DNA of 64,000 nucleotides from JAJZVS01 sp963708095. GTDB lineage: Bacteria; Pseudomonadota; Alphaproteobacteria; Acetobacterales; Acetobacteraceae. Both the position numbers and the translations under genes were made by a program. Under the pieces are notes generated by a model. That model ran no database searches and had not been told where the DNA came from. It saw only the letters and a program-made list of their open reading frames with translations. Location of the stretch: assembly GCA_963708095.1 (NCBI GenBank), contig OY970182.1, forward strand, positions 4,960,001 to 5,024,000. The letters run 5' to 3'. Within the stretch, counting starts at the first letter, position 1. Each line of letters opens with the position of its first letter. Positions 35,757 through 45,248 of the stretch are shown piece by piece.

Positions 35757-37244
35757 ATGTCCGGGACCGAGGCCGCCCCGCAAGCGGGCGCTGCAGCCGG
35801 CGTTGCCGTCCAGCCGACGAGCGATTTCGCCAGCCTGCTCACGCGTGAGTTCAAGCCGAAGTCCGAGCAGGCGAAATCGGCGGTGGAACAGGCGGTGCAG
35901 ACCCTGGCGCAGCAGGCGCTGGCCAACACCGCCCTGGTGTCCGGCGATTCGCTGCGCAGCATCGAGGCGATGATCGCAGCGCTGGACGCCAAGCTGACCG
36001 AGCAGATCAACGTCATCATGCATACCGAGGATTTCCAGAAGCTGGAATCCGCATGGCGCGGACTGCATCACCTGGTCAACAACACCGAGACGGACGAGTT
36101 CCTAAAGATCCGGGTGATGAACGTCTCGAAGAAAGACCTCGGCCGCACGTTGAAGAAGTTCCGCGGCACTGCCTGGGATCAGAGTCCGACGTTCAAGCAG
36201 GTCTACGAGGAAGAATACGGCCAGTTCGGCGGCGAGCCGTATGGCGTGCTGATCGGCGACTACGAGTTCGATCACGGCCCGCAGGACGTGCAGTTGCTCG
36301 GCGACATCGCGCAGGTGGCGGCGGCGTCGCACACGCCGTTCATCGCCGCGGCGGCGCCGACGGTGATGGGCATGGACAGTTGGAACGAGCTCGCCAATCC
36401 GCGCGACCTGACCAAGATCTTCCAGACCCCGGAATATGCCGCGTGGCGATCGCTGCGGGAGAGCGAGGATTCGCGCTATCTCGGCCTTTGCATGCCGCGC
36501 TTCCTGTCTCGCTTGCCGTACGGAGAGAAGACCGAGCCGGTCGACGAGTTTCATTTCGAGGAGGACGTGGCGGGCGCGGACAGCAGCAAGTTCTGCTGGT
36601 CCAACGCCGCCTATGCGATGGCGACCAACATCACCCGCTCGTTCAAGCTGTACGGCTGGTGTTCGCGCATCCGTGGCATCGAGAGCGGCGGCGCAGTAGA
36701 AGGCCTGCCGACATTCACCTTCCCGACCGATGACGGCGGCGTGGCGATGAAATGCCCGACCGAGATCGCCATCAGCGATCGGCGCGAGGCGGAGTTGGCG
36801 AAGAACGGCTTCATGCCGCTGATCCACAAGAAGAACTCGGACTTTGCGGCGTTCATCGGCGCGCAATCGCTCCAGAAGCCGCAGGAATACGACGATCCGG
36901 CGGCGACCTCGAACGCCAATCTGTCAGCGCGGCTGCCGTATCTGTTCGCCAGTTGCCGGTTCGCGCATTACCTGAAGTGCATGGTGCGGGACAAGATCGG
37001 TTCGACCATGAATCAGGAGCAGCTGGAGGGGTGGCTGACCCGATGGATCAGCCAGTATGTCGGTCCCCCCGACGCGTCGGAGCAATATAAGGCTTCCCAC
37101 CCACTTGCCGAAGCAAAAGTGGTGTTGGAGGCAAACGAAGAGAACCCGGGCTACTACAGCGCGAAGTTCTTCCTGAAGCCGCACTATCAGCTCGAAGGGT
37201 TGACGGTGTCGCTGCGCCTTGTGTCGCGTGTGCCCGCGGCGTGA
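35757..37244 (+). CDS. tssC: T6SS contractile sheath large subunit TssC
   Basis: 495 residues, normal length. Recognised by LITVIMHTEDFQKLE-like IMHTEDFQKLESAWRGLHHL, YGVLIGDYEFDHGPQDVQLL, FIAAAAPTVMGMDSWNELAN and LGLCMPRFLSRLPYG. Near the end come PYLFASCRFAHYLKCMVRDK and the C-terminal YSAKFFLKPHYQLEGLTVSL. ClpV recycles sheaths built from this protein. Confidence 0.97.
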   Translation: MSGTEAAPQAGAAAGVAVQPTSDFASLLTREFKPKSEQAKSAVEQAVQTLAQQALANTALVSGDSLRSIEAMIAALDAKLTEQINVIMHTEDFQKLESAWRGLHHLVNNTETDEFLKIRVMNVSKKDLGRTLKKFRGTAWDQSPTFKQVYEEEYGQFGGEPYGVLIGDYEFDHGPQDVQLLGDIAQVAAASHTPFIAAAAPTVMGMDSWNELANPRDLTKIFQTPEYAAWRSLRESEDSRYLGLCMPRFLSRLPYGEKTEPVDEFHFEEDVAGADSSKFCWSNAAYAMATNITRSFKLYGWCSRIRGIESGGAVEGLPTFTFPTDDGGVAMKCPTEIAISDRREAELAKNGFMPLIHKKNSDFAAFIGAQSLQKPQEYDDPAATSNANLSARLPYLFASCRFAHYLKCMVRDKIGSTMNQEQLEGWLTRWISQYVGPPDASEQYKASHPLAEAKVVLEANEENPGYYSAKFFLKPHYQLEGLTVSLRLVSRVPAA

Positions 37245-37297
37245 CGAGGGGCTTCCTCGTGGGCGTTTCGTAATTTCACTCATCAAGGGAGATCCCG

Positions 37298-37900
37298 ATG
37301 GCGTTCGACAGCTATATGCAGTTCAAGGCCGGCTCGAGCTGGCTCGCGGGCGAGTCGCAAGTGCAGATCAGCACGAGCAGCGAGTCCACCCTCGGCAACG
37401 ACATCAAGGCCGGCAACGTGTTCGAGATCGACGACTTCAACTTCGATATCGAACAGGTACTGAACATCGGTAGCCAGAGCTCGGGTGCCGGCGCCGGCAA
37501 GGTGACGTTCAACCCGTTCACGGTGACCCGCAAGACCGACCGTGCGTCTTCGAAGCTGTTCACCATGTGCTGTGCCGGGCAGCATTTCGACATCGTCAGC
37601 CTGTACCTCCGCCGTGCAGGTGGCGGCGGCGGCCTGACGGCCGCGCAAGGTACGCTCGCCAGCGGTTGGACGTTTCTGCGGTTCGACTTCGCCCTGGTCG
37701 CGGTGAAGACGATCTCCTGGAGCGGTTCGGACGGCGACGAATCCCCGAAGGAAGAAGTCGCGTTCGAATACGGTGCGCTGCAGGTTCGCTATATGCAGCA
37801 GGACGCAACGGGCAAGCCGATGAGTCCGGCCCAGGTGGGTTCGTGGAATCGTGTCAATAACAATGACAGTTTCAGCATGGACGGCATTACCGCGACCTGA
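37298..37900 (+). CDS. hcp: T6SS tube protein Hcp
   Basis: 200 residues from ATG 37298 with AAGGGA upstream. AFDSYMQFKAGSSWLAGESQ opens the family, followed by DFNFDIEQVLNIGSQSSGAG, KVTFNPFTVTRKTDRASSKL and TISWSGSDGDESPKEEVAFE. Hcp hexamers stack as the inner tube and carry small effectors. It is somewhat longer than the common 160-170 residues because of a glycine-rich loop (RAGGGGGLTA). It lies within the tss operon, between tssC and tagJ. Confidence 0.95.
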   Translation: MAFDSYMQFKAGSSWLAGESQVQISTSSESTLGNDIKAGNVFEIDDFNFDIEQVLNIGSQSSGAGAGKVTFNPFTVTRKTDRASSKLFTMCCAGQHFDIVSLYLRRAGGGGGLTAAQGTLASGWTFLRFDFALVAVKTISWSGSDGDESPKEEVAFEYGALQVRYMQQDATGKPMSPAQVGSWNRVNNNDSFSMDGITAT

Positions 37901-37925
37901 TCCGGGAAATGGGGGAGGGGCCGCG

Positions 37926-38735
37926 GTGACCGACGCGCGCGAATTGTTGCGCACGGGGGATCCCCGCGCCGCCTTGGAGGAACTGAAACGGGAGGTGCGC
38001 AAGGCGCCGCGCGATGTGCGCCTGCGCACCTTCCTGTTCCAGATGTTCTGCGTGTTCGGCGAATGGGAGCGTGCGGTGACCCAGCTCACCGCCGCGGCCG
38101 AGCTCGACCCGCTCGCACTGCCGATGTCGCAGGCCTACCGGGCGGCGATCCGCTGCGAAATGCTGCGCGGCCGGATCTTCGCCGGCCAGCGGATGCCCAC
38201 CGTGTTCGGACCGCCGGAACCCTGGATGTCCCTGCTGATCGAAGCCAACCGGCTGCTCGCCGCCGGGCACGCGGATGAAGCGGCCGGCCTGCGCGACACC
38301 GCGTTCGAGCAGGCGCCGGCAGCCACCGGCACGATCGACGGCGCCGCGTTCGAATGGATCGCCGACGCCGACCCCCGCCTCGGCCCGATGCTGGAAGCGC
38401 TGGTGGACGGCAAATACTACTGGGTGCCGTTCCATCGCCTCAGCCGGCTCGATATCGAGCGGCCGGAAGACCTGCGCGACCAGGTCTGGATGCCGGCGCA
38501 TTTCGTCTGGACCAACGGCGGCGAATCGTTCGGCTTCGTCCCCACCCGCTACCCGGGATCGGAGGCCGCCGAAGATCCGGCGCTCGCCCTGTCGCGCCGC
38601 ACGGAATGGCAGGATCGGGGTGCGGACTGGTTCCTCGGCAGCGGCCAACGCATGCTGGCCACCGATACGGGCGAGCATCCCGTGATGGACATCCGCAACA
38701 TCACGCTCGCCGAGCCGGCTGCACCGGAGGCCTGA
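37926..38735 (+). CDS. tagJ: T6SS accessory protein TagJ (ImpE/SciE family)
   Basis: 269 residues from GTG 37926, which follows a strong GGGGGAGGGG site. Tetratricopeptide-like helices begin ARELLRTGDPRAALEELKRE and FGEWERAVTQLTAAAELDP. The ImpE domain has GKYYWVPFHRLSRLDIERPE then LRDQVWMPAHFVWTNGGES and LGSGQRMLATDTGE. TagJ binds TssB and is present only in some T6SS classes. It lies directly before tssE. Confidence 0.92.
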   Translation: MTDARELLRTGDPRAALEELKREVRKAPRDVRLRTFLFQMFCVFGEWERAVTQLTAAAELDPLALPMSQAYRAAIRCEMLRGRIFAGQRMPTVFGPPEPWMSLLIEANRLLAAGHADEAAGLRDTAFEQAPAATGTIDGAAFEWIADADPRLGPMLEALVDGKYYWVPFHRLSRLDIERPEDLRDQVWMPAHFVWTNGGESFGFVPTRYPGSEAAEDPALALSRRTEWQDRGADWFLGSGQRMLATDTGEHPVMDIRNITLAEPAAPEA

Positions 38736-38736
38736 C

Positions 38737-39246
38737 ATGGCGGAGACCGCCAGTCGGGAACGCCTGCAGCCGTCCCTGCTCGACCGGCTGACCGACCACG
38801 CGCCGGAATCCCGGCGGGAGGGCTTCGACCAGCAGACCCTGTCGATGCCGGTCCTGCGCCAGGCGGTGCTGCGCGACCTCGGCTGGCTGCTCAACACTAC
38901 CAACCTCGCCAGCACCGAGGATTTGTCGGCGACGCCGCTCGCCGCCAAATCGACCCTGAATTACGGTTCCCCCGGCTTCACCGGATCGGTCGGCACCGCC
39001 GGGCGCATGAGCGCGCTCGAGACCGGGCTGACCGCCGCGATCCGCGCCTTCGAGCCGCGCATCCGGCCCGAAACCCTGTCGGTCCGGTTGCGGCAGGACG
39101 CCTCCGATGCCGCGACGCCGACCTTGCGCTTCGAGATCGCGGGCGATCTCTGGGCGCATCCGGTGCCCGAGCAATTGTTCCTCGAAACCGCAATCGAGCT
39201 CGAAACCCGGGCCGCGGTCGTCACCGACGCGCGGGCGCGCCGCTGA
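38737..39246 (+). CDS. tssE: T6SS baseplate protein TssE
   Basis: 169 residues. It is a gp25-like baseplate wedge protein: LQPSLLDRLTDHAPESRREG, then LRQAVLRDLGWLLNTTNLAS, NYGSPGFTGSVGTAGRMSAL and a C-terminal gp25 fold (LRFEIAGDLWAHPVPEQLFL). The stop overlaps tssF by 1 bp. It connects the baseplate to the sheath. Confidence 0.93.
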   Translation: MAETASRERLQPSLLDRLTDHAPESRREGFDQQTLSMPVLRQAVLRDLGWLLNTTNLASTEDLSATPLAAKSTLNYGSPGFTGSVGTAGRMSALETGLTAAIRAFEPRIRPETLSVRLRQDASDAATPTLRFEIAGDLWAHPVPEQLFLETAIELETRAAVVTDARARR

Positions 39247-41123
39247 TGGATCCGCGGCTGCTGCGGCTTTACGAATCCGAACTGGCCTATATCCGCGACA
39301 TGGGCCAGGAATTCGCGCGCGAATTCCCGAAGATCGCCGCCCGGCTCAGCCTGACCAGCCTCGACGTCGCCGATCCCTACGTGGAACGTCTGCTCGAAGG
39401 CTTCGCGCTGCTTACCGCGCGCATCCAGCTCAAAATGGAAGCGGAGTTCCCGACCTTCACGCAGTCGCTGCTGCAGATGGTCTATCCGCACTACCTCGCC
39501 CCGACCCCGTCTATGGCGGTCGTCCGCTTCACGCCGGAGGCGAGCCTGCGCGGCGCGCCCAAGGGCGCGATGCTGCCGCGCGGGACCGAATTGCGCAGCC
39601 TGCTCGGCACCGAGGACCAGACCAACTGCGAATTCCGTACTGCCCATCCGGTGCACCTGCTGCCGATCGAGCTTGTCGATGCCGAGTATATCGGCTCGCC
39701 GGCAGCCGTCGCAGCCCTTGGCCTGCCCGACCAACGCGGCGTGAAGGCAGCAATACGGTTGCGCCTCAAGACGACCGGGGAGGCCGGGTTCGACAAGCTC
39801 GCGCTCGATCGCCTGCCACTGTTCCTCGCGGGGCCGGCCGCGGCGCGCATCCGGCTCTATGAGCAGGTGATGGCCGAGCTGGTGGCGATCTACGTCCGCC
39901 CCGGCGAGCGCCCGCTGCCCTGGCAGGAGCGGTTGCCGACCACCGCCCTGCGCCCGCTCGGCTTCGAGCCGGAGGACTCGCTGCTACCGCGTGCTGCAGA
40001 ATCCTTCGACGGCTACCGGCTGCTGCAGGAATACTACGCGATGCCGGAACGGTTCCTGTTCGTGGAACTGACCGGGCTCGAACGCCCTGCCGGCCGCACC
40101 GCGGGCAAGGAGATCGAGATCATCCTGCTGCTTGCGCGGAGCGAGCCGGTGCTGGCGAACGCCTTCGGCCCCGACCAGTTCGCCTTGTTCGCGACCCCCG
40201 CCATCAACCTGTTCTCCCGCCGTAGCGATCGGGTCAATCTGAGCGAGCGGGAGGCGGAATACCACGTCGTGCCGGATCGCATGCGTCCGCTCGACTTCGA
40301 GGTGTTCAGCATTCGCGAGGTGGAGGGGTTCGCCGCCGACGGCAGCGGCGCGCAGCCGTTCATGCCGTTCTATGCAAGCAACGACCTGTCGCGCAACCCG
40401 GACCATCGCGCCTACTACACCCTGCGCCGCGAGCCGCGGCAGCTTTCCTCCACCGCCCGCCAGCGCGGGCCGCGGTCGAGCTATTTCGGGCACGAGGTGT
40501 TCATCTCCCTGGTCGACGCCGAGGCGGCCCCGCTCGCGCATGGGCTACGCCAGCTTGGCCTTGAGCTGCTCTGCACAAACCGCGATCTGCCGCTGGCGAT
40601 GCCGGTCGGCAAGAATCATACCGACTTCACGATTTCGGTCAGCGCGCCGGTGGCCTCCATCCGTTGCCTTGTCGGTCCGACGGCACCGCGTCCGTGCCGC
40701 AGCGACGGGGAGTACGCCTGGCGGTTCATCAGCCATCTCGGCCTGAACTACCTGAGCCTGACCGATACCGATGCGCGGCAGGGGGCGGCGGCGTTGCGGG
40801 AGTTGTTGCGGCTCTATCTGCCGCCCGCCTCGGCGGTGCAGGCGCGGCAGCTCGAAGGGTTGATGTCGATCGCCTGCCATCCGATCGTCCGCCGCATCCC
40901 CGGCGCCGGGCCGGTCGCCGCCGGGCGCGGGCTGGAGCTTACGCTCACCATCGACGAGGCGGCATTCGGGGGCGCCGGCGGCATTCTGCTCGCCGCCGTG
41001 CTCGACAGGTTCTTCGCCAAATACGTTTCCATCAATGCGTTCACCGAGACGGTGTTCCGGACCCCGGAGCGGGGCGAGGTGAAGCGATGGCCGATGCGGA
41101 TCGGTCAGCGCCCGGTGCTGTAG
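39246..41123 (+). CDS. tssF: T6SS baseplate protein TssF
   Basis: 625 residues, the usual size. The N-terminus is MDPRLLRLYESELAYIRDMG then EFAREFPKIAARL. LYPHYLAPTPSM-type sequence appears as QMVYPHYLAPTPSMAVVRFT, and CEFRTAHPVHLLPIELVDA follows. Later RRSDRVNLSEREAEYHVVPD and DRFFAKYVSINAFTETVFRT are typical. It forms the wedge with TssG and TssE. The tssG start lies inside its last codons. Confidence 0.95.
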   Translation: MDPRLLRLYESELAYIRDMGQEFAREFPKIAARLSLTSLDVADPYVERLLEGFALLTARIQLKMEAEFPTFTQSLLQMVYPHYLAPTPSMAVVRFTPEASLRGAPKGAMLPRGTELRSLLGTEDQTNCEFRTAHPVHLLPIELVDAEYIGSPAAVAALGLPDQRGVKAAIRLRLKTTGEAGFDKLALDRLPLFLAGPAAARIRLYEQVMAELVAIYVRPGERPLPWQERLPTTALRPLGFEPEDSLLPRAAESFDGYRLLQEYYAMPERFLFVELTGLERPAGRTAGKEIEIILLLARSEPVLANAFGPDQFALFATPAINLFSRRSDRVNLSEREAEYHVVPDRMRPLDFEVFSIREVEGFAADGSGAQPFMPFYASNDLSRNPDHRAYYTLRREPRQLSSTARQRGPRSSYFGHEVFISLVDAEAAPLAHGLRQLGLELLCTNRDLPLAMPVGKNHTDFTISVSAPVASIRCLVGPTAPRPCRSDGEYAWRFISHLGLNYLSLTDTDARQGAAALRELLRLYLPPASAVQARQLEGLMSIACHPIVRRIPGAGPVAAGRGLELTLTIDEAAFGGAGGILLAAVLDRFFAKYVSINAFTETVFRTPERGEVKRWPMRIGQRPVL

Positions 41124-42247
41124 TGACCGGCGATGCGATGCCGGACGCGGAAGTGCCGGCGGTGGCGGTGGTGGAACCCGCGCCGGCGCCGGGGGCCGTG
41201 TCGTCGCTGTTCGCCGGTCTTGCCGCCCGGCCCTGGAACTTCGGCTTCTACCACGCGATGCGCGCCCTGGAGGCCGCCTTCCCCGACCGCCCGCGCTTCG
41301 GGCGCAGCGCGCGCCCGGCGCAGGACCCGATCCGGCTCGCGCAGGAGCCGGCGGTTGTGTTCGCCCCGGCCACCATCGCAGCCTGGCAACCGGCGGAGGA
41401 GGATCATCCGCCCCGGCTCGCGGTGTTCTTCTTCGGCCTGTTCGGCCCCGACGGGCCGCTGCCGTTGCACCTGACCGAATACGCCCGCGACCGCAGGCGC
41501 AACCATCGCGATCCCACCTTCCAGCGCTTCGCCGACGTCTTCCATCACCGCGCCCTGTCGCTGTTCTACCGCGCCTGGGCCGATGTGCGCCCGACCGTCA
41601 GCTTCGACCGGCCGGAGCAGGATCGCTTCGGCCTCTATGTCGGTGCGCTGGCCGGGCTCGGCATGACGAGCCTGCGCGACCGCGATGCGATGCCCGATCT
41701 GACGAAGCTGCACTTCGCCGGGCATCTGGCGTTGCAGACCCGCCATGCGGAGGGGTTGGCCGACATCCTCTCGGCGTTCTTCGCCATGCCGGTGCGGGTC
41801 GAAAGCTTCATCGGCGCCTGGCTCACCCTGCCGTCGGCCGACCGCTCGCGGCTCGGCGACGGGGCGCGGACGGTGGCGCTGGGCCAGACCGTTCTGCTCG
41901 GCGGGCGGGTCTGGTCGCGGCAGCACAAGTTCCGTATTGTCATCGGGCCGCTGTCGCTTGCCGAGTACGAGCGGCTGTTGCCAGGGGGGCGCAGCTTCCA
42001 TCGTCTGGTACCGATCGTGCGCAACTACGCCGGCGATACCCTCGTGTGGGACGTGAACCTGATCCTGAAACGCGATGAGGTCGTGCCCACCCGCCTCGGC
42101 GGCTTCGGCCGGCTGGGCTGGACCACCTGGCTGATGCCGCGCCGGGCCGAGACCGACGCGGCGGATTTGTTCCTCGATGCCAGTGCCGACAGCATGGCAC
42201 GCAAGATAGACGCCGGCCTGCAAGCGACCGCAACGGAGACCGTTTGA
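41087..42247 (+). CDS. tssG: T6SS baseplate protein TssG
   Basis: 386 residues from ATG 41087 (GAGGTGAAG upstream), overlapping tssF by 37 bp. The family pattern includes RPWNFGFYHAMRALEAAFPD, GPLPLHLTEYARDRRRNHRD, FQRFADVFHHRALSLFYRAW and HKFRIVIGPLSLAEYERLLP. The first 40 residues are a low-complexity Ala/Pro/Val stretch. Its stop overlaps the ATG of clpV, giving coupled translation. Confidence 0.95.
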   Translation: MADADRSAPGAVVTGDAMPDAEVPAVAVVEPAPAPGAVSSLFAGLAARPWNFGFYHAMRALEAAFPDRPRFGRSARPAQDPIRLAQEPAVVFAPATIAAWQPAEEDHPPRLAVFFFGLFGPDGPLPLHLTEYARDRRRNHRDPTFQRFADVFHHRALSLFYRAWADVRPTVSFDRPEQDRFGLYVGALAGLGMTSLRDRDAMPDLTKLHFAGHLALQTRHAEGLADILSAFFAMPVRVESFIGAWLTLPSADRSRLGDGARTVALGQTVLLGGRVWSRQHKFRIVIGPLSLAEYERLLPGGRSFHRLVPIVRNYAGDTLVWDVNLILKRDEVVPTRLGGFGRLGWTTWLMPRRAETDAADLFLDASADSMARKIDAGLQATATETV

Positions 42248-44922
42248 TGACCGAGATCAGCCGCGCCAACCTGTTCGGCAAGCTCAATGCCATCGCCTAC
42301 AAGGCGATCGAGGGCGCCACCACCTTCTGCAAGCTGCGGGGCAATCCCTATGTGGAGCTGGTGCACTGGATCCACCAGATCCTGCAGGTGCAGGATTCCG
42401 ATCTGCACCACATCGTGCGCCATTTCGAGCTCGATCCGGGCAAGCTGTCGGCCGATGTCACCGCGGCGCTGGATCGGCTGCCGCGGGGGGCGACGTCTTT
42501 GACCGATCTGTCCGAGCATATCGCGGACATCGTCGAGCGCGGCTGGGTGTATGGTTCGCTCACTTTCGGCGGGACCCAGGTCCGTACCGGCTACCTGATC
42601 ATGGGCGGGTTGAAGACGCCCAGCCTTCGTAGCGTGCTGCTCGGCATCAGCCGCCAGTTCGATCGGGTGAAAGCGGACGCGTTGATCGAGGATTTTGCCG
42701 ACATCGTGCACGGCTCGCCGGAAGAGGCGCTGCCTGCTGTCGACGGTTCGCGGGTCGGCGCGCCGGGCGAGGCCTCCGGGGCGATCGCGCCGGCGGCGAT
42801 GGGCAAGCAGGACGCTCTCAAGCAGTTCTCGATCGACCTTACGGAACGGGCACGCAACGGCGAGCTTGATCCCATCGTCGGCCGCGACGCCGAAATCCGC
42901 CAGGTGATCGACGTGCTGATGCGCCGGCGCCAGAACAACCCGATCCTGACTGGGGAAGCTGGCGTCGGCAAGACCGCGGTGGTGGAAGGCTTCGCACTCC
43001 GCATCGCCGCCGGCGACGTGCCGCCGATGCTCGCCGACGTGTCGTTACGAGTGCTGGATGTGGGCCTGCTGCAAGCCGGTGCGTCGATGAAGGGCGAGTT
43101 CGAGCAGCGGTTGCGCCAGGTGATCGAGGAAGTGCAGTCCTCGCCCAAGCCGATCATCCTGTTCATCGACGAAGCTCACACCTTGATCGGCGCCGGTGGC
43201 GCGGCCGGCACCGGGGACGCCGCGAACCTGCTGAAGCCCGCGCTCGCGCGCGGCACCTTGCGCACCATCGCCGCGACGACCTGGGCCGAATACAAGAAAT
43301 ATTTCGAGAAGGATCCGGCGCTCACCCGCCGCTTCCAGGTGGTACAGGTCGACGAGCCGGACGAGGCGAAGGCGATCCTGATGATGCGCGGCATCGCCTC
43401 CCCGCTGGAGAAGCACCACCGGGTGCAGATATTGGATGAGGCGATCGAAGCGGCGGTGCGGCTGTCGCACCGCTACATTCCGGCACGGCAACTTCCGGAC
43501 AAGTCGATCAGCCTGCTCGATACGGCCTGCGCCCGCGTCGCGGTGAGCCAGCACGCCGTGCCGCCGGCGGTGGAGGATTGCCGCCGACGCATCTCCGCGC
43601 TGGAGACCGAACTCGAGATCATCGCCCGTGAAAGCGCGATCGGCATCGATGCCTCCGCGCGCGACGCCTCCGCCCGCGCGGCGCTCGAGGAAGAGCGCGC
43701 CCGGCTCGGCGGGCTGGAAACCCGCTGGAGTGCCGAAAAGGCGCTGGTGGATCGGGTGCTGGAACTGCGCGCCCGGCTGCGCCAGGGCGCCGAACCGGTG
43801 GAGGGCGAGCCGGCGCCGCCGACGGATGCCGAACGCGCCGGGATGCTCGACGAACTGCGCGGCCTGCAATCGACGCTTGCCGCGCACCAGGGCGAGACCC
43901 CGCTGATCCTGCCGAGCGTCGATGAACAGGCGGTCGCCGCCGTGGTGGGCGACTGGACCGGCATCCCGGTGGGCCGGATGGTGAAGAACGAGGTGCAGGC
44001 GGTGCTGCGCCTGGCCGAGACGCTCGGCCATCGCGTGATCGGCCAGGGCCACGGGCTGGCGATGATCGCGAGCCGCGTGCAGACCTCGCGCGCCGGACTC
44101 GATAACCCATCGAAACCGATCGGCGTGTTCATGCTGTGCGGCCCGTCCGGCGTCGGCAAGACCGAGACCGCGCTCGCCTTGGCGGAATCGCTCTACGGCG
44201 GCGAGCAGAACCTGATCACCATCAACATGAGCGAGTTCCAGGAGGCGCATACCGTCTCCACCCTGAAAGGTGCGCCCCCCGGCTACGTGGGCTACGGCGA
44301 GGGCGGCGTGCTGACGGAAGCCGTCCGCCGCAAGCCCTATTCGGTGGTGCTGCTCGACGAGGTGGAGAAGGCGCACTCGGACGTGCACGAGATCTTCTTC
44401 CAGGTGTTCGACAAAGGGGTGATGGAGGACGGGGAGGGACGGGTGATCGATTTCAAGAACACCCTGATCCTGCTGACGTCCAATGTCGGCACCGAGCTTA
44501 TCATGTCGATGTGCGCCGATCCGGAGCTGACGCCGGAACCCGAGGAGATCGCCAAGGCGCTGCGCACCCCGCTGCTGAAAGTGTTCCCGCCGGCGCTGCT
44601 GGGGCGGTTGATCGTGATTCCCTACTACCCGTTGAGCGATGCGGTGATGGGCGACATCATCCGCCTGCAACTCGGGCGGATCGCGCGGCGGATCAGCGAA
44701 CGCCACAAGGTGCCGGTCACGTTCGGCGACGACGTGGTGACCCTGATCGCCAGCCGCTGCAACGAACCGGAAAGCGGCGGGCGGATGATCGATGCGATCC
44801 TGACCAACACCATGCTGCCGGCGATCAGCGGTGCGTTCCTGGAACGGATGCTGGAGGGCAGCATGGTGGCCAAGGTAGACGTCGGCGTGGCGGATGGGGA
44901 GTTCACCTACGCGTTTGCCTGA
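42247..44922 (+). CDS. tssH: T6SS AAA+ ATPase ClpV/TssH
   Basis: 891 residues. It disassembles contracted TssBC sheaths. The Clp N-domain is at the start (TEISRANLFGKLNAIAYKAI). The first AAA domain has GEAGVGKTAVVEGFA near residue 236 and FIDEAHTLIGAGG. A coiled-coil middle domain follows (residues about 420-550). The second AAA domain has CGPSGVGKTETALALAE near residue 631 and VVLLDEVEKAHSDV. The C-terminal D2-small domain is complete. The spacing and the ClpV-type linker distinguish it from the housekeeping ClpB. Confidence 0.95.
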   Translation: MTEISRANLFGKLNAIAYKAIEGATTFCKLRGNPYVELVHWIHQILQVQDSDLHHIVRHFELDPGKLSADVTAALDRLPRGATSLTDLSEHIADIVERGWVYGSLTFGGTQVRTGYLIMGGLKTPSLRSVLLGISRQFDRVKADALIEDFADIVHGSPEEALPAVDGSRVGAPGEASGAIAPAAMGKQDALKQFSIDLTERARNGELDPIVGRDAEIRQVIDVLMRRRQNNPILTGEAGVGKTAVVEGFALRIAAGDVPPMLADVSLRVLDVGLLQAGASMKGEFEQRLRQVIEEVQSSPKPIILFIDEAHTLIGAGGAAGTGDAANLLKPALARGTLRTIAATTWAEYKKYFEKDPALTRRFQVVQVDEPDEAKAILMMRGIASPLEKHHRVQILDEAIEAAVRLSHRYIPARQLPDKSISLLDTACARVAVSQHAVPPAVEDCRRRISALETELEIIARESAIGIDASARDASARAALEEERARLGGLETRWSAEKALVDRVLELRARLRQGAEPVEGEPAPPTDAERAGMLDELRGLQSTLAAHQGETPLILPSVDEQAVAAVVGDWTGIPVGRMVKNEVQAVLRLAETLGHRVIGQGHGLAMIASRVQTSRAGLDNPSKPIGVFMLCGPSGVGKTETALALAESLYGGEQNLITINMSEFQEAHTVSTLKGAPPGYVGYGEGGVLTEAVRRKPYSVVLLDEVEKAHSDVHEIFFQVFDKGVMEDGEGRVIDFKNTLILLTSNVGTELIMSMCADPELTPEPEEIAKALRTPLLKVFPPALLGRLIVIPYYPLSDAVMGDIIRLQLGRIARRISERHKVPVTFGDDVVTLIASRCNEPESGGRMIDAILTNTMLPAISGAFLERMLEGSMVAKVDVGVADGEFTYAFA

Positions 44923-45248
44923 TACCGGCGTCCCCGTCTCGTTGCATGGCCGGGGTGGGGTGAGGAGCCCGACCCGGCCGGGGGGGGCGCGGACGCGCGG
45001 CGTCGCTCCCCGGCGTTCACTCGAGCGCGGCGGCTCCGGGCGGTTGCCCGCGTCCGGTGAATCGTCGCCGTTGCGGCCAGTCATGCGTTGAATTTGTTGG
45101 AACGATTCATGCTCGGGCGCTGTCTCCAATTCTTGTGCGGTGTTCCAGCCTGTGCTATGGCCCGAAGAAATCAGCGAGCCATTGGTTCACGGTTACGCAC
45201 CCCCTGTGGCGCCGGTGCGCGCCTGTTGCCTTCTCGGGAGGAATTTCC
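44923..45248. other. intergenic region between clpV and the kinase-like gene pair
   Basis: No gene is supported here. The first 150 bp are extremely GC-rich with runs of G and C. The second half is less GC-rich and carries the candidate promoter at 45133. The gap makes it likely that the two genes that follow form their own transcript next to the T6SS operon. Confidence 0.45.
45133..45161 (+). promoter_or_regulatory. candidate sigma70 promoter
   Basis: TTGTGC and TATGGC are separated by 17 bp, located about 90 bp upstream of ATG 45249. The -35 box is a fair match and the -10 box a weak one. It is suggested mainly because it lies in the less GC-rich part of the gap. Confidence 0.3.

Noticed and set aside
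43045..45129. A 694-residue minus-strand frame across clpV
   Set aside because: It is a shadow of clpV with composition typical of antisense GC-rich DNA.
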